NCBI GenBank assembly: GCA_023954635.1
Contig: JAGSHI010000026.1
Location: 1 to 35,447, forward strand
Origin: Bacteriovoracaceae bacterium
GTDB taxonomy: Bacteria; Bdellovibrionota; Bacteriovoracia; Bacteriovoracales; Bacteriovoracaceae
Length of the DNA: 35,447 nucleotides
Direction of reading: 5' to 3'
Shown here: positions 9,034-17,218 of the stretch, one piece after another
Position numbering within the stretch: the stretch's first letter is position 1
Layout of the letters: every line of letters begins with the position of its first letter
Translations under genes and position numbers: made by a program
Notes under the pieces: model-generated
Told to the model about the DNA's origin: nothing
Seen by the model: the letters and a program-made list of their open reading frames with translations, nothing else
Databases searched by the model: none

Positions 9034-10758
9034 TTGAGCGAAATGTTGAGATCTAAATATTCAAGAGTATTTCAAATCAAAGTAGTGACTACACTACTTA
9101 CCTTGTTAACCCTAACTCCTCCATTTTTTCAATATTCGCATGCTGGTGAAGGCGATGGAGTCCTTAAAAAGTATAAGATAAAGATTAGTGACCCTAAAAT
9201 TATTAATCAGTTAAAAGACAAAGGGTATAATAGTTTTCAATTTGGTAATGAAGGAAGAAACTTTAACCCTATCGATTCTCAGCTGAACTCTCCTTTTAGA
9301 TTAAATATGGGGAAAAATAATTTATTTCAAATGGATTTTTTTCCAAGAGTAGACCCACAAGACGGAAGTGGAGTCTTGCTTCCCAAAAAACTAAACGCAA
9401 ATAAGAATAATAAAAAAGTTGAAATTGATGTAGAAGTTCCAAATCCAGACAATTTTGACCCAGACAATCCTAAGTATCAAAAGTTAACTTTAAGTTTCGC
9501 TCGAATTCCATCAACTCAAGAAATCGTGGATGCCATTTCAGAAGCACTTTCTCCTCCAGGTAGATCAAGCTCCCTAGGCGAAGATCCTTGTGATGAGACT
9601 AACGATGCTGCTGGTGAACCCCAATCAGAAGATAATGTCGCTCTTGACCCTCAAAGAGTTACTCGACCAGTAGCTCGACCAGAAGATCTCATGCGACCAA
9701 AAGATAGTGATCAATATCCAGCAGCGAAAGGTGCTCGGATGGTATTAGGTACTTTTTTCCAAAGTTGTAAGGCCATGGACCTTAAAGCAACAGACCCAAC
9801 TGACTTAAGTGGTGTCAGAGGAATTAATAGTAGAGAAATGAGTAAACTTTCAAATGATGGTTCTGTCAAAACGAGAAGAAAAAGAAACGTTACTAATCTA
9901 AATTCATATGTCGGTTCTCACTATTTGTTAAGTGCTCTACAAGCAGATAAAGAAAATGGGAACTACCCTACTGATGTCAATAAATGTAGTGATTCAACTC
10001 TTGTTCCTCCTGTTTATGGCTACGGAGCAAAAGCGGCTAACACTTCAGAAGAGATTGATCTTTTCAAACCTAGAGGACAAGGAAATTCTTCTTGTTCCTC
10101 TCATCGAAATATGAGTAATCGAAGTTCTACAGAGTGGTCTCAGGGAGTTGATTGTAGATCTGCTTCAGTTACTGCTATTGATTGTTCAGGACTTGTTTCA
10201 ATGGCCCTTAAAAGCCAGGGACTCCGTTTTTGGCCAAAAGGAAATGATGACAACGAAAACGGTGGAGGAACTTCTACTTTTAGAAGTATGGCCAATAATT
10301 CAAATTCTTGTATCGGCCGACCTGAGTTAACTTTAGACAATATGATAAAGCCTGGAGATTTACTCAACAGAGGAAGTTCTCATGTCGTCATGATTGATGT
10401 TGTTGGTGATGACCCATTTGGAATCAAGAAAGTTCTCGATTCTGATGATAAAAATTGTGCCAATATTTCAATTGATGATTTTGATATTACCTTCATACAT
10501 TCTGGCTCATCAGGAAATATGGGACCAGCTAGAATTCATACAAGTGCTCTTGGAACAAGAGGCGGATCTTTCTGGGGTGGATTTGTTTCTGAAGCGAGAA
10601 GAGCATGTCAGAAATTTAAAAATAATGAAACCTTTCAAACGGGGAGCAATTCTCGAGTTGGAATTTTAAGACATAAGACAAGTAACCCAGAATGTATGGC
10701 AGAGCCTGAAGATATTCCGAAACTTAAAGGATCAGAGTGTGTTGAACAATGTATTTAA
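9034..10758 (+). CDS. Exported NlpC/P60-like cysteine peptidase-type protein
   Basis: 574 residues. The TTG at 9034 is preferred because GGAG lies eight bases upstream; an ATG at 9043 is the alternative. The signal peptide ends near Ser-His-Ala (residue ~37). The N-terminal ~350 residues are polar, proline-rich in places and unassigned. The C-terminal part has an NlpC/P60 pattern: Ile-Asp-Cys384-Ser-Gly-Leu-Val, Lys-Pro-Gly-Asp-Leu-Leu, then Ser-His450-Val-Val-Met-Ile, giving the expected catalytic Cys and His. Such enzymes cut peptide bonds in peptidoglycan stems. The target may be self or prey wall; that is inference. Its end overlaps the next gene by 20 bases. Confidence 0.68.
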   Translation: MSEMLRSKYSRVFQIKVVTTLLTLLTLTPPFFQYSHAGEGDGVLKKYKIKISDPKIINQLKDKGYNSFQFGNEGRNFNPIDSQLNSPFRLNMGKNNLFQMDFFPRVDPQDGSGVLLPKKLNANKNNKKVEIDVEVPNPDNFDPDNPKYQKLTLSFARIPSTQEIVDAISEALSPPGRSSSLGEDPCDETNDAAGEPQSEDNVALDPQRVTRPVARPEDLMRPKDSDQYPAAKGARMVLGTFFQSCKAMDLKATDPTDLSGVRGINSREMSKLSNDGSVKTRRKRNVTNLNSYVGSHYLLSALQADKENGNYPTDVNKCSDSTLVPPVYGYGAKAANTSEEIDLFKPRGQGNSSCSSHRNMSNRSSTEWSQGVDCRSASVTAIDCSGLVSMALKSQGLRFWPKGNDDNENGGGTSTFRSMANNSNSCIGRPELTLDNMIKPGDLLNRGSSHVVMIDVVGDDPFGIKKVLDSDDKNCANISIDDFDITFIHSGSSGNMGPARIHTSALGTRGGSFWGGFVSEARRACQKFKNNETFQTGSNSRVGILRHKTSNPECMAEPEDIPKLKGSECVEQCI

Positions 10759-11218
10759 ATTTATAATCATTTCCCTAAGTCTTATGACGACTACATTTGC
10801 TAGGGATTGTTCTGATAAAAAAGCTGTAGCTAAAGAGCTCCTTGACCTTGAACTTTCAGGCAGGTTTTACTCAAGCAAATCGAAATGTATTGAGTCACTC
10901 CAATTAACAAACAAGTTTGAATATATTCTCTTTGAGTACGACGATTTTAGTGGAGAAAACGATAGGTCTCCTTCAATACTTGTTCCCCGTAATTCTACAA
11001 AAATAATGGAGATCAAGCCCAAAAAGGATTATCCAGGAACGTTTATTGTAGAGTTTGAACTTAAAGGTAAAAACAAATACAAACCAGGTGCGAAACTTCT
11101 AAACTATAAAAGTTCATTCTCAATGATGACTTTCACTAAACAAGATTCAGAAAAATCGGGCTGTGCCTCTGTCATTGAAGACCCTAAAGAAGATTTTATC
11201 TTTGAAGGCTGTCTCTAA
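10739..11218 (+). CDS. Small exported protein coupled to the NlpC/P60-like gene, function unknown
   Basis: 159 residues from a GTG (10739) or the next codon TTG, with AAAGGA seven to ten bases upstream inside the previous gene. The signal peptide (Phe-Lys-Phe-Ile-Ile-Ile-Ser-Leu..., cleavage near Thr-Phe-Ala, ~21) leads to a mixed alpha/beta-looking mature part with four cysteines. No family was recognised. The 20-base overlap with the upstream peptidase-like gene points to coupled expression, so it could be a partner, inhibitor or chaperone of that enzyme. It abuts the convergent LysR gene with one base between. Confidence 0.7.
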   Translation: MLNNVFKFIIISLSLMTTTFARDCSDKKAVAKELLDLELSGRFYSSKSKCIESLQLTNKFEYILFEYDDFSGENDRSPSILVPRNSTKIMEIKPKKDYPGTFIVEFELKGKNKYKPGAKLLNYKSSFSMMTFTKQDSEKSGCASVIEDPKEDFIFEGCL

Positions 11219-11219
11219 G

Positions 11220-12038
11220 TTAAAAACTAGATAATATTTTTTTAAAGGCCCGAGTTCTCGGTCGATCAACATGATATATTAGACAGATATCAACATGGCT
11301 TAAGTTCTTTCCCATTTTATTAAGGTATTTAAACCTTTCGGCCACTGAGTTTGGCAATAAGAATATGCCCTTACTCTTAAGTCCAAAAACAGCAAGCAAC
11401 TCATAACTAGTAATGGGAACATGTTTATAGTCTTTAAACTCTTTGAGGACTTTTGCGATTTGAATCATTTCAGGGTTGTAATAAATGACCTTTTCATGAT
11501 CTTTAGTGTTCTTAGTCCATAGAGACACATATTCTCTTTTTAATTTTTTAATAACTAAGTTGGGATGCCTTAATGGGTTAGCAACAACTCCAATATCTAG
11601 TGTGTGATCAATCACTTCTCTTGTTACTAGAGATGAATTTTTAAAGACCAAGTCAAATTCTAAAGTTCGGTGTCTTTCTATTAATTCAGGTATGACCTCT
11701 GGGTACCAATCAATGGCAATAGATTGATGAGCTCCGACTCTAAATAGACCTGATATATTGTCGAGAGTAGCTTGCGTTTCTTCTATTCCACTCTCCCAAT
11801 TCTCTTTTAACTCGATAATTTGTTTTTGAATGAGAATACCAAATTCTGTTAGACGAAGTCCTCTTCCTTCTCTCACAAAGAGTTTATTCTTAAGTCTGTC
11901 CTCTAATTTCTTTAAGGCCTTAGATAAACTCCCTTGTCCCATGTCTAAAACCTCAGAGGCCCTGGAGATATTGAGTGTCTCACACAGCACCAAGAAGTAT
12001 TCGTATTCAATTTGAAGTGGATTTAAAGATATTCCCAT
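11220..12038 (-). CDS. LysR-family transcriptional regulator
   Basis: 272 residues, slightly short for the family (~300). The N-terminal winged helix-turn-helix (about residues 9-65) is clear: Ser-Arg-Ala-Ser-Glu-Val-Leu, Gly-Ser-Leu-Ser-Lys-Ala-Leu-Lys-Lys-Leu-Glu, and Leu-Phe-Val-Arg-Glu-Gly-Arg-Gly-Leu-Arg-Leu-Thr. A periplasmic-binding-like effector domain begins near Phe-Arg-Val-Gly-Ala-His (~93). It is divergent from the cytochrome b562 gene with 84 bases between starts, the usual arrangement for a LysR protein acting on its neighbour. No good ribosome site precedes the ATG at 12038, so translation may be weak or leaderless. The effector is unknown. Confidence 0.88.
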   Translation of the reverse strand: MGISLNPLQIEYEYFLVLCETLNISRASEVLDMGQGSLSKALKKLEDRLKNKLFVREGRGLRLTEFGILIQKQIIELKENWESGIEETQATLDNISGLFRVGAHQSIAIDWYPEVIPELIERHRTLEFDLVFKNSSLVTREVIDHTLDIGVVANPLRHPNLVIKKLKREYVSLWTKNTKDHEKVIYYNPEMIQIAKVLKEFKDYKHVPITSYELLAVFGLKSKGIFLLPNSVAERFKYLNKMGKNLSHVDICLIYHVDRPRTRAFKKILSSF

Positions 12039-12122
12039 TAGGAATACATATTATGAATAATGCATCATTTCAAGAATATTATTTATAAGCTAAAAATACC
12101 TAACGTCATTGAGGAGGTCATA

Positions 12123-12521
12123 ATGCGTAAACTATTATTTATATTCAGTATTCTGGGCATCATGTCCCTATCTTTAGATGCCCAGGCCCGTGAACTAGGT
12201 CCAGTTATGAAGGAAATGGGAGCAGCATTTAAGGTTAGTTTTAAAGCAGCTAGAAGTGGAGATAATTCACCTGCAAATCAAGAAACCGTTAAGAAATTAA
12301 GTGAGTTGATAGTTTTGGCCAAGAATATTCTTCCAAAAGGAATCGACCCAACTGACTCTGAAACTGTTCAAAAGTATCAAGATTTAATGGAAGAACTTTT
12401 AGAAAAATCAATTCTTCTTGAAGATTCTTTTGCCACAAATCCAATGGATAAAGATGTTGCTCTGACAGTTCTAAAAGAAATGAATTCCATAAGGAAAAAA
12501 GGTCATGCCATTTTTCGTTAA
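12123..12521 (+). CDS. Cytochrome b562-family periplasmic haem protein
   Basis: The ATG at 12123 (132 residues) follows a very strong GAGGAGGT site; a longer frame from 12060 lacks one. A signal peptide of about 22 residues (cleavage after Ala-Gln-Ala) leaves a ~110-residue four-helix-bundle-like protein. If cleaved there, Met29 is mature residue 7 and His128 lies four residues from the C-terminal Arg. This is the placement of the Met7 and His102 haem ligands in E. coli cytochrome b562 (106 residues), including an Arg four residues before the His. No CxxCH is present, so haem b rather than covalently bound haem is expected. Its last 17 bases overlap the c-type cytochrome gene. Confidence 0.75.
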   Translation: MRKLLFIFSILGIMSLSLDAQARELGPVMKEMGAAFKVSFKAARSGDNSPANQETVKKLSELIVLAKNILPKGIDPTDSETVQKYQDLMEELLEKSILLEDSFATNPMDKDVALTVLKEMNSIRKKGHAIFR

Positions 12522-12918
12522 GTCTCAATTTCTTTTCATTTTCATAGTGGGAGGTCTTTTGACCTCCTGCCTTCCTTCAAACTCAAAGAAAAGCTCTGTC
12601 GAGTTTACCGATAATCGAATTAAACCAATTACAGAAGATGAAAGAGTGATTCCTATAGAAGCTTCATTTGAAAGTGTATACGAACACCTCATAAAAAAAA
12701 GTTGTCTAAAATGTCACAATTCTAAGTCTCCTCAAATATCATTTGAGAGTAAGCAAGAAATTCTCGACAATAGTGATGATATTATTTTCTATATTGAAGA
12801 TGGTTGTGACTTCGGAACTTGTATGCCACCTCAGAATCCGGATGGGACAAACAAGGCGCCCTTGCCGACAGAAGAAATCCTAAAAGCATTTAAAGAATGG
12901 GTAGATGAAAATAATTAA
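12505..12918 (+). CDS. Lipoprotein with a monohaem c-type cytochrome motif
   Basis: 137 residues with a lipoprotein signal: hydrophobic stretch, then Leu-Thr-Ser-Cys22. Haem c attachment motif C67-Leu-Lys-C70-H71. Further on, Cys101, Cys106-Met107-Pro-Pro offers a distal Met ligand, and the end (Glu-Ile-Leu-Lys-Ala-Phe-Lys-Glu-Trp-Val-Asp) resembles the closing helix of small PSCyt1/cytochrome-c-like domains. The start at 12505 lies inside the b562 gene and has AAAGG just upstream, so the two are translationally coupled. Known role of such proteins is membrane-tethered periplasmic electron transfer; the partner here is probably the neighbouring b562. Convergent with gpsA, two bases apart. Confidence 0.75.
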   Translation: MPFFVKSQFLFIFIVGGLLTSCLPSNSKKSSVEFTDNRIKPITEDERVIPIEASFESVYEHLIKKSCLKCHNSKSPQISFESKQEILDNSDDIIFYIEDGCDFGTCMPPQNPDGTNKAPLPTEEILKAFKEWVDENN

Positions 12919-12920
12919 CT

Positions 12921-13955
12921 TTATTCCAACTCAAACTTACTCGGAACCTGCATCATTTTTTCAATAACTTTTTTAGGATTAGCACCCTCATAAAGAACAC
13001 TATAAAGCCCATCAAAAATTCGAGCACGCACATCATACTTTTCGATCACACGGTGAACCGCCATTGCCGTTTTATAACCTTCAACTACAGTTCTTTGACT
13101 ACTAATGATTTCTTCAGGGGAACGACCTTTCGCAATCTCCAAACCAAAAGTTTTATTTCGAGAAAGATCCCCAGTTGTGGTTAGAATTAAATCCCCCATC
13201 CCAGAGAGACCATAAAATGTTTCTGGACGTGCATTATAGACCAACCCAAAACGTAACATCTCAGCAATCCCACGAGTAATCATGGCTGCACGAGTATTGT
13301 GATTGTAACCAAGACCTTCAATTATTCCACCAGCAATCGCCAAAATATTTTTGAGTGCTCCACCAAGAAGCACGCCTTTCACATCATAGCTAGGGAGAAC
13401 TTTAAAATATGGACACTCAAGCATTTTTGAAACACTTGTTAAAACCCTTCTGGATCGACCTGCTAATGTACAAAGAGTAATTTGCTCTTGCATAATTTCT
13501 TTTGCAAATGAAGGTCCTGACAGAAATGTAAAAATCTCTCGATGATTTGGAAACATATCGAAAAATCTATCGTCAGCAAGCTCTAGAGTTTCAGGGTCAA
13601 TACCCTTTGATAGTGAAACAAGTGGTACACCTTTATCAAAATATTTTTGAAACCGATCATGATTTTCTGTAAAAAATGCTGCAATCCCTGCTGTTGGTAG
13701 TCCTGAAACAATTAGTCCAAGTTCCCTACCATCCATTTGCTCATCTAATTCTTCCCAAGTCAGTGCTGCATCTATATTTTTTGCAAGTTTGATGCCTGGA
13801 AGATAGACAGTATTTTCACCATCATTTTTGATGTGCATATAAACATCTTTTGACCTGACCTTGAGAATAACTTTTTTGAAATTATTAGCGAGAATAGAAG
13901 CAATTGAAGTACCAAAAGCTCCGGCACCAACAACGAGAGCAGTATCGTTTGACAT
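12921..13955 (-). CDS. gpsA: Glycerol-3-phosphate dehydrogenase [NAD(P)+]
   Basis: The start is set at the ATG at 13955 (344 residues), seven bases after AAGGA; the GTG at 13961 would sit almost on that site. The Rossmann fold opens with Val-Val-Gly-Ala-Gly-Ala-Phe-Gly. Ser-Leu-Ser-Lys-Gly-Ile, Leu-Ser-Gly-Pro-Ser-Phe-Ala, Gly-Gly-Ala-Leu-Lys-Asn-Ile-Leu-Ala with the catalytic Lys, and Gly-Leu-Ser-Gly-Met-Gly-Asp-Leu-Ile-Leu-Thr are all family signatures. It reduces dihydroxyacetone phosphate to sn-glycerol-3-phosphate for phospholipid synthesis in the cytoplasm. It is the last gene of the minus-strand KDO/CTP operon, 23 bases after the ybeD-like gene, so lipid backbone and LPS core supply may be co-expressed. 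Confidence 0.95.
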   Translation of the reverse strand: MSNDTALVVGAGAFGTSIASILANNFKKVILKVRSKDVYMHIKNDGENTVYLPGIKLAKNIDAALTWEELDEQMDGRELGLIVSGLPTAGIAAFFTENHDRFQKYFDKGVPLVSLSKGIDPETLELADDRFFDMFPNHREIFTFLSGPSFAKEIMQEQITLCTLAGRSRRVLTSVSKMLECPYFKVLPSYDVKGVLLGGALKNILAIAGGIIEGLGYNHNTRAAMITRGIAEMLRFGLVYNARPETFYGLSGMGDLILTTTGDLSRNKTFGLEIAKGRSPEEIISSQRTVVEGYKTAMAVHRVIEKYDVRARIFDGLYSVLYEGANPKKVIEKMMQVPSKFELE

Positions 13956-13978
13956 GAACACATCCTTGTTTCATTTAA

Positions 13979-14242
13979 TCAAAGAGAAATAAGACCTTCC
14001 ACTCCACTTACCGAATCGTACACTTCTAAAATATGGTCACTCGACTTTACATCCATCACCACTGTTAGACTTATGTACTTTCCAGACTTCGAAGGTCGTT
14101 TTGATTTGTTTCCCTCTTTAACCAGATTTTCCAATGTATCAATTTTATCAGCGGGCACGACAAACTTAAAGGTGAAGGAGCAGGGAAAATCATGCTGATC
14201 TTCCAACAAAGCTTTCATTTTTGTTTTATCTTGCTTGACCAT
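13979..14242 (-). CDS. YbeD/DUF493-family small protein
   Basis: 87 residues, the family's usual size. Pro-Cys-Ser-Phe-Thr-Phe-Lys-Phe-Val-Val-Pro early, Ser-Lys-Arg-Pro-Ser-Lys-Ser-Gly-Lys-Tyr-Ile-Ser-Leu-Thr in the middle, and a C-terminal Val-Tyr-Asp-Ser-Val-Ser-Gly-Val-Glu-Gly-Leu fit the ferredoxin-like YbeD fold (F-K-x-x-G, S-x-x-G-x-Y-x-S-x-T pattern). The biochemical role of the family is not established. It sits between kdsC (11 bases) and gpsA on the same strand, within the envelope operon. Confidence 0.75.
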   Translation of the reverse strand: MVKQDKTKMKALLEDQHDFPCSFTFKFVVPADKIDTLENLVKEGNKSKRPSKSGKYISLTVVMDVKSSDHILEVYDSVSGVEGLISL

Positions 14243-14253
14243 TCTACTTCTCT

Positions 14254-14799
14254 CTATGAATCAAAATCAGGAATCTGCGGTGTTATTCCTTGAGCATACC
14301 GAAGTATGTCTATGACTTCCCTGGCAGCTGCAAACCCAGCCTGTCTCTCAGTCACATAATCAACACCCTCTTGAATTTCATGAGAAGCGTGAGGAACAGT
14401 GGCCGAAAAACCACAGCGCTTTAATAAAGGAAGGTCAAAAAACTCATCACCCATATAAAGGATTTCTTCATCTTTAAATCCCATATCTAGAAGTTTCGTA
14501 TACGCCACCCTTTTATCTTCATCACCAAAAAAAGTGAAATCAAGATCTAGGTTTTCTTCAAATCTTTTAGAAAGACCAATGCTCTTTCCCCCAGAGATGA
14601 CTCCAACTTTTAAGCCGGCCCTTTTGAGAACTAGAAGTCCATAACCATCAGAAGTGTGGAATGAGCGATTCCATCCCATTTCTTCACTATCAAACCTGAC
14701 ATGTCCAGTTGTTAATATTCCATCATTATCAAAGGCCACACATTTAATTTTGCTAAGCTTACCTTTGAATTTATTTGCAACTTCTCGAAGGTCTCGCAT
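14254..14799 (-). CDS. kdsC: 3-deoxy-D-manno-octulosonate 8-phosphate phosphatase
   Basis: 181 residues, typical of KdsC. HAD motif I is Phe-Asp24-Asn-Asp26-Gly-Ile-Leu-Thr, with Asp24 the nucleophile and Asp26 the general acid. Motif II is Val-Gly-Val-Ile-Ser-Gly-Gly and the metal-binding motif is Tyr-Met-Gly-Asp-Glu-Phe-Phe-Asp-Leu-Pro-Leu. The small capless fold fits the KdsC subfamily. It removes the phosphate from KDO-8-P to give KDO. Its ATG overlaps the kdsA stop by one base (TAATG). Substrate before and after it in the pathway is handled by kdsA and kdsB in the same operon, which strongly supports the assignment. Confidence 0.92.
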   Translation of the reverse strand: MRDLREVANKFKGKLSKIKCVAFDNDGILTTGHVRFDSEEMGWNRSFHTSDGYGLLVLKRAGLKVGVISGGKSIGLSKRFEENLDLDFTFFGDEDKRVAYTKLLDMGFKDEEILYMGDEFFDLPLLKRCGFSATVPHASHEIQEGVDYVTERQAGFAAAREVIDILRYAQGITPQIPDFDS

Positions 14800-15596
14800 T
14801 AGTTTATTGCCTTTTTAATCTTTAGAAGACTTCCAACAATCTCTTTAACTTTTAAAACATCTAAACAGGTCGTTGCATCACTTAATGCTTTTTCTGGATC
14901 TGGATGAGCTTCAATAAACACACCGTCAGCCCCAGCAGCGACAGCGGCACGGGCCAAGACAAGAATCTGATCTCTCTTTCCACCTGTCGCACTTCCAAGA
15001 CCACCAGGCTTTTGAACACAATGAGTAGCATCGTGAACAGTTTTAACACCAAACTCTTTCATTATTTTAAAAGAGGCCATATCAACAACCATATTATTGT
15101 ATCCAAAAGAAGTTCCCCTTTCAGTTAGAAGAATTTGATCTTTAGGAAGGATACTAGAGGCCTTTTCGACTATGTTTCCAGCATCCCAAGGAGCAAGAAA
15201 TTGACCTTTTTTAATCTTTAAAATTCTTCCATGCTTTTTCGCAGCTTCTGCTCCCGCAACGATCATATCAGTTTGCCGACAGAGAAAAGCTGGAATTTGT
15301 AAAACATCCACGACACTTGCAACCGTATCGGCCTGATCTGGAGTATGAAAGTCAGTAAGAACAGGAAGCCCAGTAACAGAACGAACTTTTTCTAAGATTC
15401 GGAGTCCTTCTTCTATTCCAGGTCCTCGATAACTATTAATACTCGTTCGATTGGCTTTATCAAAACTACCTTTAAAAGTTAGTGAAATATCTGAACCAAA
15501 TTCTTCAAGATCTGCTTTTACTTTTGTAGCAATCCCAAGAGCAAGATCTTCGCTCTCAAGAACACATGGACCAATATAAAAATCTAACAATGCCAT
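14799..15596 (-). CDS. kdsA: 3-deoxy-8-phosphooctulonate synthase
   Basis: 265 residues. KdsA motifs are clear: Ile-Gly-Pro-Cys-Val-Leu-Glu-Ser near the start, Phe-Lys-Gly-Ser-Phe-Asp-Lys-Ala-Asn-Arg-Thr, Leu-Thr-Asp-Phe-His, Leu-Cys-Arg-Gln-Thr-Asp, Lys-Lys-Gly-Gln-Phe-Leu-Ala-Pro and Asp-Ala-Thr-His-Cys-Val-Gln-Lys-Pro-Gly-Gly. It condenses arabinose-5-phosphate with phosphoenolpyruvate to KDO-8-P, the first committed step of KDO synthesis for LPS. The Cys in Ile-Gly-Pro-Cys leaves open a metal-dependent form. It overlaps pyrG upstream and kdsC downstream by one base each, so the genes are tightly coupled. Confidence 0.95.
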   Translation of the reverse strand: MALLDFYIGPCVLESEDLALGIATKVKADLEEFGSDISLTFKGSFDKANRTSINSYRGPGIEEGLRILEKVRSVTGLPVLTDFHTPDQADTVASVVDVLQIPAFLCRQTDMIVAGAEAAKKHGRILKIKKGQFLAPWDAGNIVEKASSILPKDQILLTERGTSFGYNNMVVDMASFKIMKEFGVKTVHDATHCVQKPGGLGSATGGKRDQILVLARAAVAAGADGVFIEAHPDPEKALSDATTCLDVLKVKEIVGSLLKIKKAIN

Positions 15597-17218
15597 TACT
15601 CTTTCCTTTCTTTGTCAGCTGCTTCGATGAATGTCTTAAACAATGGATGTGGTTCATAAGGTCTAGACTTAAATTCTGGATGATACTGACAAGCAATAAA
15701 GTGAGGATGATCTTCAAGTTCAACCACTTCAACTAAATTAAGTTTTTCATTTACTCCAGAGATAACCATTCCATTTGCTTTTATTTTATTAATATATTCA
15801 TTGTTTACTTCAAGTCTGTGACGATGCCTCTCACTGATCTCTTTAGTTCCATAGATTTTTTGAACAAGAGTTCCTTTTTGTAATTGGCAATCGTAAGCTC
15901 CAAGTCGCATTGACCCACCTTTAGAGCCCTCTCTTGATTGACCTGGCATATAGTGAACAACATGCTCACCCTCTTCACTAAATTCGGCAGAAGTCGCTTC
16001 CTTAAGACCTGCAATATTTCTAGCAAATTCAATCATCGCTAGTTGCATACCTAAACATATTCCAAAAAATGGAACTTTATTTTCTCTGGCAAATTGAATG
16101 GCCTTAATTTTTCCTTCTGTTCCTCTTTCTCCAAATCCCCCAGGAACAAGAATCCCATGGACATCTGATAAAAGTTCTTCTCTTCTATCATCTTCAATAA
16201 GTTCTTCAGCATCAATGAAGACAGTAGTTAGTTTAAGCTGATTTTCAATAGCCCCATGCTGAAGAGCTTCATCTAATGATTTATAAGACTCAGTAAGTTC
16301 AGTATATTTTCCTACAACACCTATCTTGACTTCCCTTAGAGGATGTTCCCAGTTGTAAACAACCTTTTCAAGATCTTGAATGTTCGGTCTCGCTGTCCAC
16401 ATACCTAGAAGTTCAGTTACCTTTTCATCAAGCCCTTGTTGATGAAACTTAAGTGGAACTTTATAAATAGAGTCAACATCAATTGAATGAAAGACATGTT
16501 CTTTAGAAACATTACAAAAGAGTGAAAGTTTATCTAAGAGTTCTTGTTCTATCTCTCTATCGGATCGACAAATAATCATATTTGGAAAAAGACCTAGAGA
16601 TCTTAATTCTTTTACTGAGTGTTGCGCTGGCTTTGTTTTAAGTTCACCAGCAGCATTGATCCAAGGAAGAAGAACTAAATGAACAAAAAGAACATTTTCA
16701 GGACCAACATCCTGAGCAAATTGCCTAATTGACTCTACGTAAGGAAGAGATTCAATATCTCCTACGGTTCCTCCGATCTCTCCTATGAGAAGATCCGCCC
16801 CTTCTGCGGCAACGTGAATTCTTCTTTTAATTTCATTGGTAATATGCGGGACAACCTGAACTGTTTTTCCTAAATATTTTCCTTCTCTCTCGTTTTCAAT
16901 AACACGTAAATAAACCTGACCTGTTGTGAAGTTTGATTCTCTTGAAAGAGTAAGAGAAGTAAACCTTTCATAGTGTCCAAGGTCCAAGTCTGTTTCGGCT
17001 CCATCGTCAGTAACAAAAACTTCTCCATGTTGTGTAGGACTCATTGTCCCTGGATCGACATTAATATAGGGATCCATTTTCAACATGTTTATTTTGACTC
17101 CTCGCCTTTCAAGTAAAGAACCAATACTTGCAGCGGCCAGGCCTTTACCGAGGGATGAAGCAACCCCGCCAGTAATAAAAATAAATTTCTTAGACGATTT
17201 TGGATTATTTCGTTTCAC
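15596..17218 (-). CDS. pyrG: CTP synthase
   Basis: 540 residues from a GTG start, six bases after GGAG. The N-terminal amidoligase half starts with Phe-Ile-Thr-Gly-Gly-Val-Ala-Ser-Ser-Leu-Gly-Lys-Gly; the C-terminal class I glutamine amidotransferase has the nucleophile Cys388 in Gly-Ile-Cys-Leu-Gly-Met-Gln and a late His-Pro-Glu-Phe. It makes CTP from UTP, ATP and glutamine. It overlaps the end of kdsB by 14 bases and the start of kdsA by one. KdsB consumes CTP to activate KDO, so the order gives a direct metabolic link. Full length and no missing key residue seen. Confidence 0.97.
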   Translation of the reverse strand: MKRNNPKSSKKFIFITGGVASSLGKGLAAASIGSLLERRGVKINMLKMDPYINVDPGTMSPTQHGEVFVTDDGAETDLDLGHYERFTSLTLSRESNFTTGQVYLRVIENEREGKYLGKTVQVVPHITNEIKRRIHVAAEGADLLIGEIGGTVGDIESLPYVESIRQFAQDVGPENVLFVHLVLLPWINAAGELKTKPAQHSVKELRSLGLFPNMIICRSDREIEQELLDKLSLFCNVSKEHVFHSIDVDSIYKVPLKFHQQGLDEKVTELLGMWTARPNIQDLEKVVYNWEHPLREVKIGVVGKYTELTESYKSLDEALQHGAIENQLKLTTVFIDAEELIEDDRREELLSDVHGILVPGGFGERGTEGKIKAIQFARENKVPFFGICLGMQLAMIEFARNIAGLKEATSAEFSEEGEHVVHYMPGQSREGSKGGSMRLGAYDCQLQKGTLVQKIYGTKEISERHRHRLEVNNEYINKIKANGMVISGVNEKLNLVEVVELEDHPHFIACQYHPEFKSRPYEPHPLFKTFIEAADKERKE

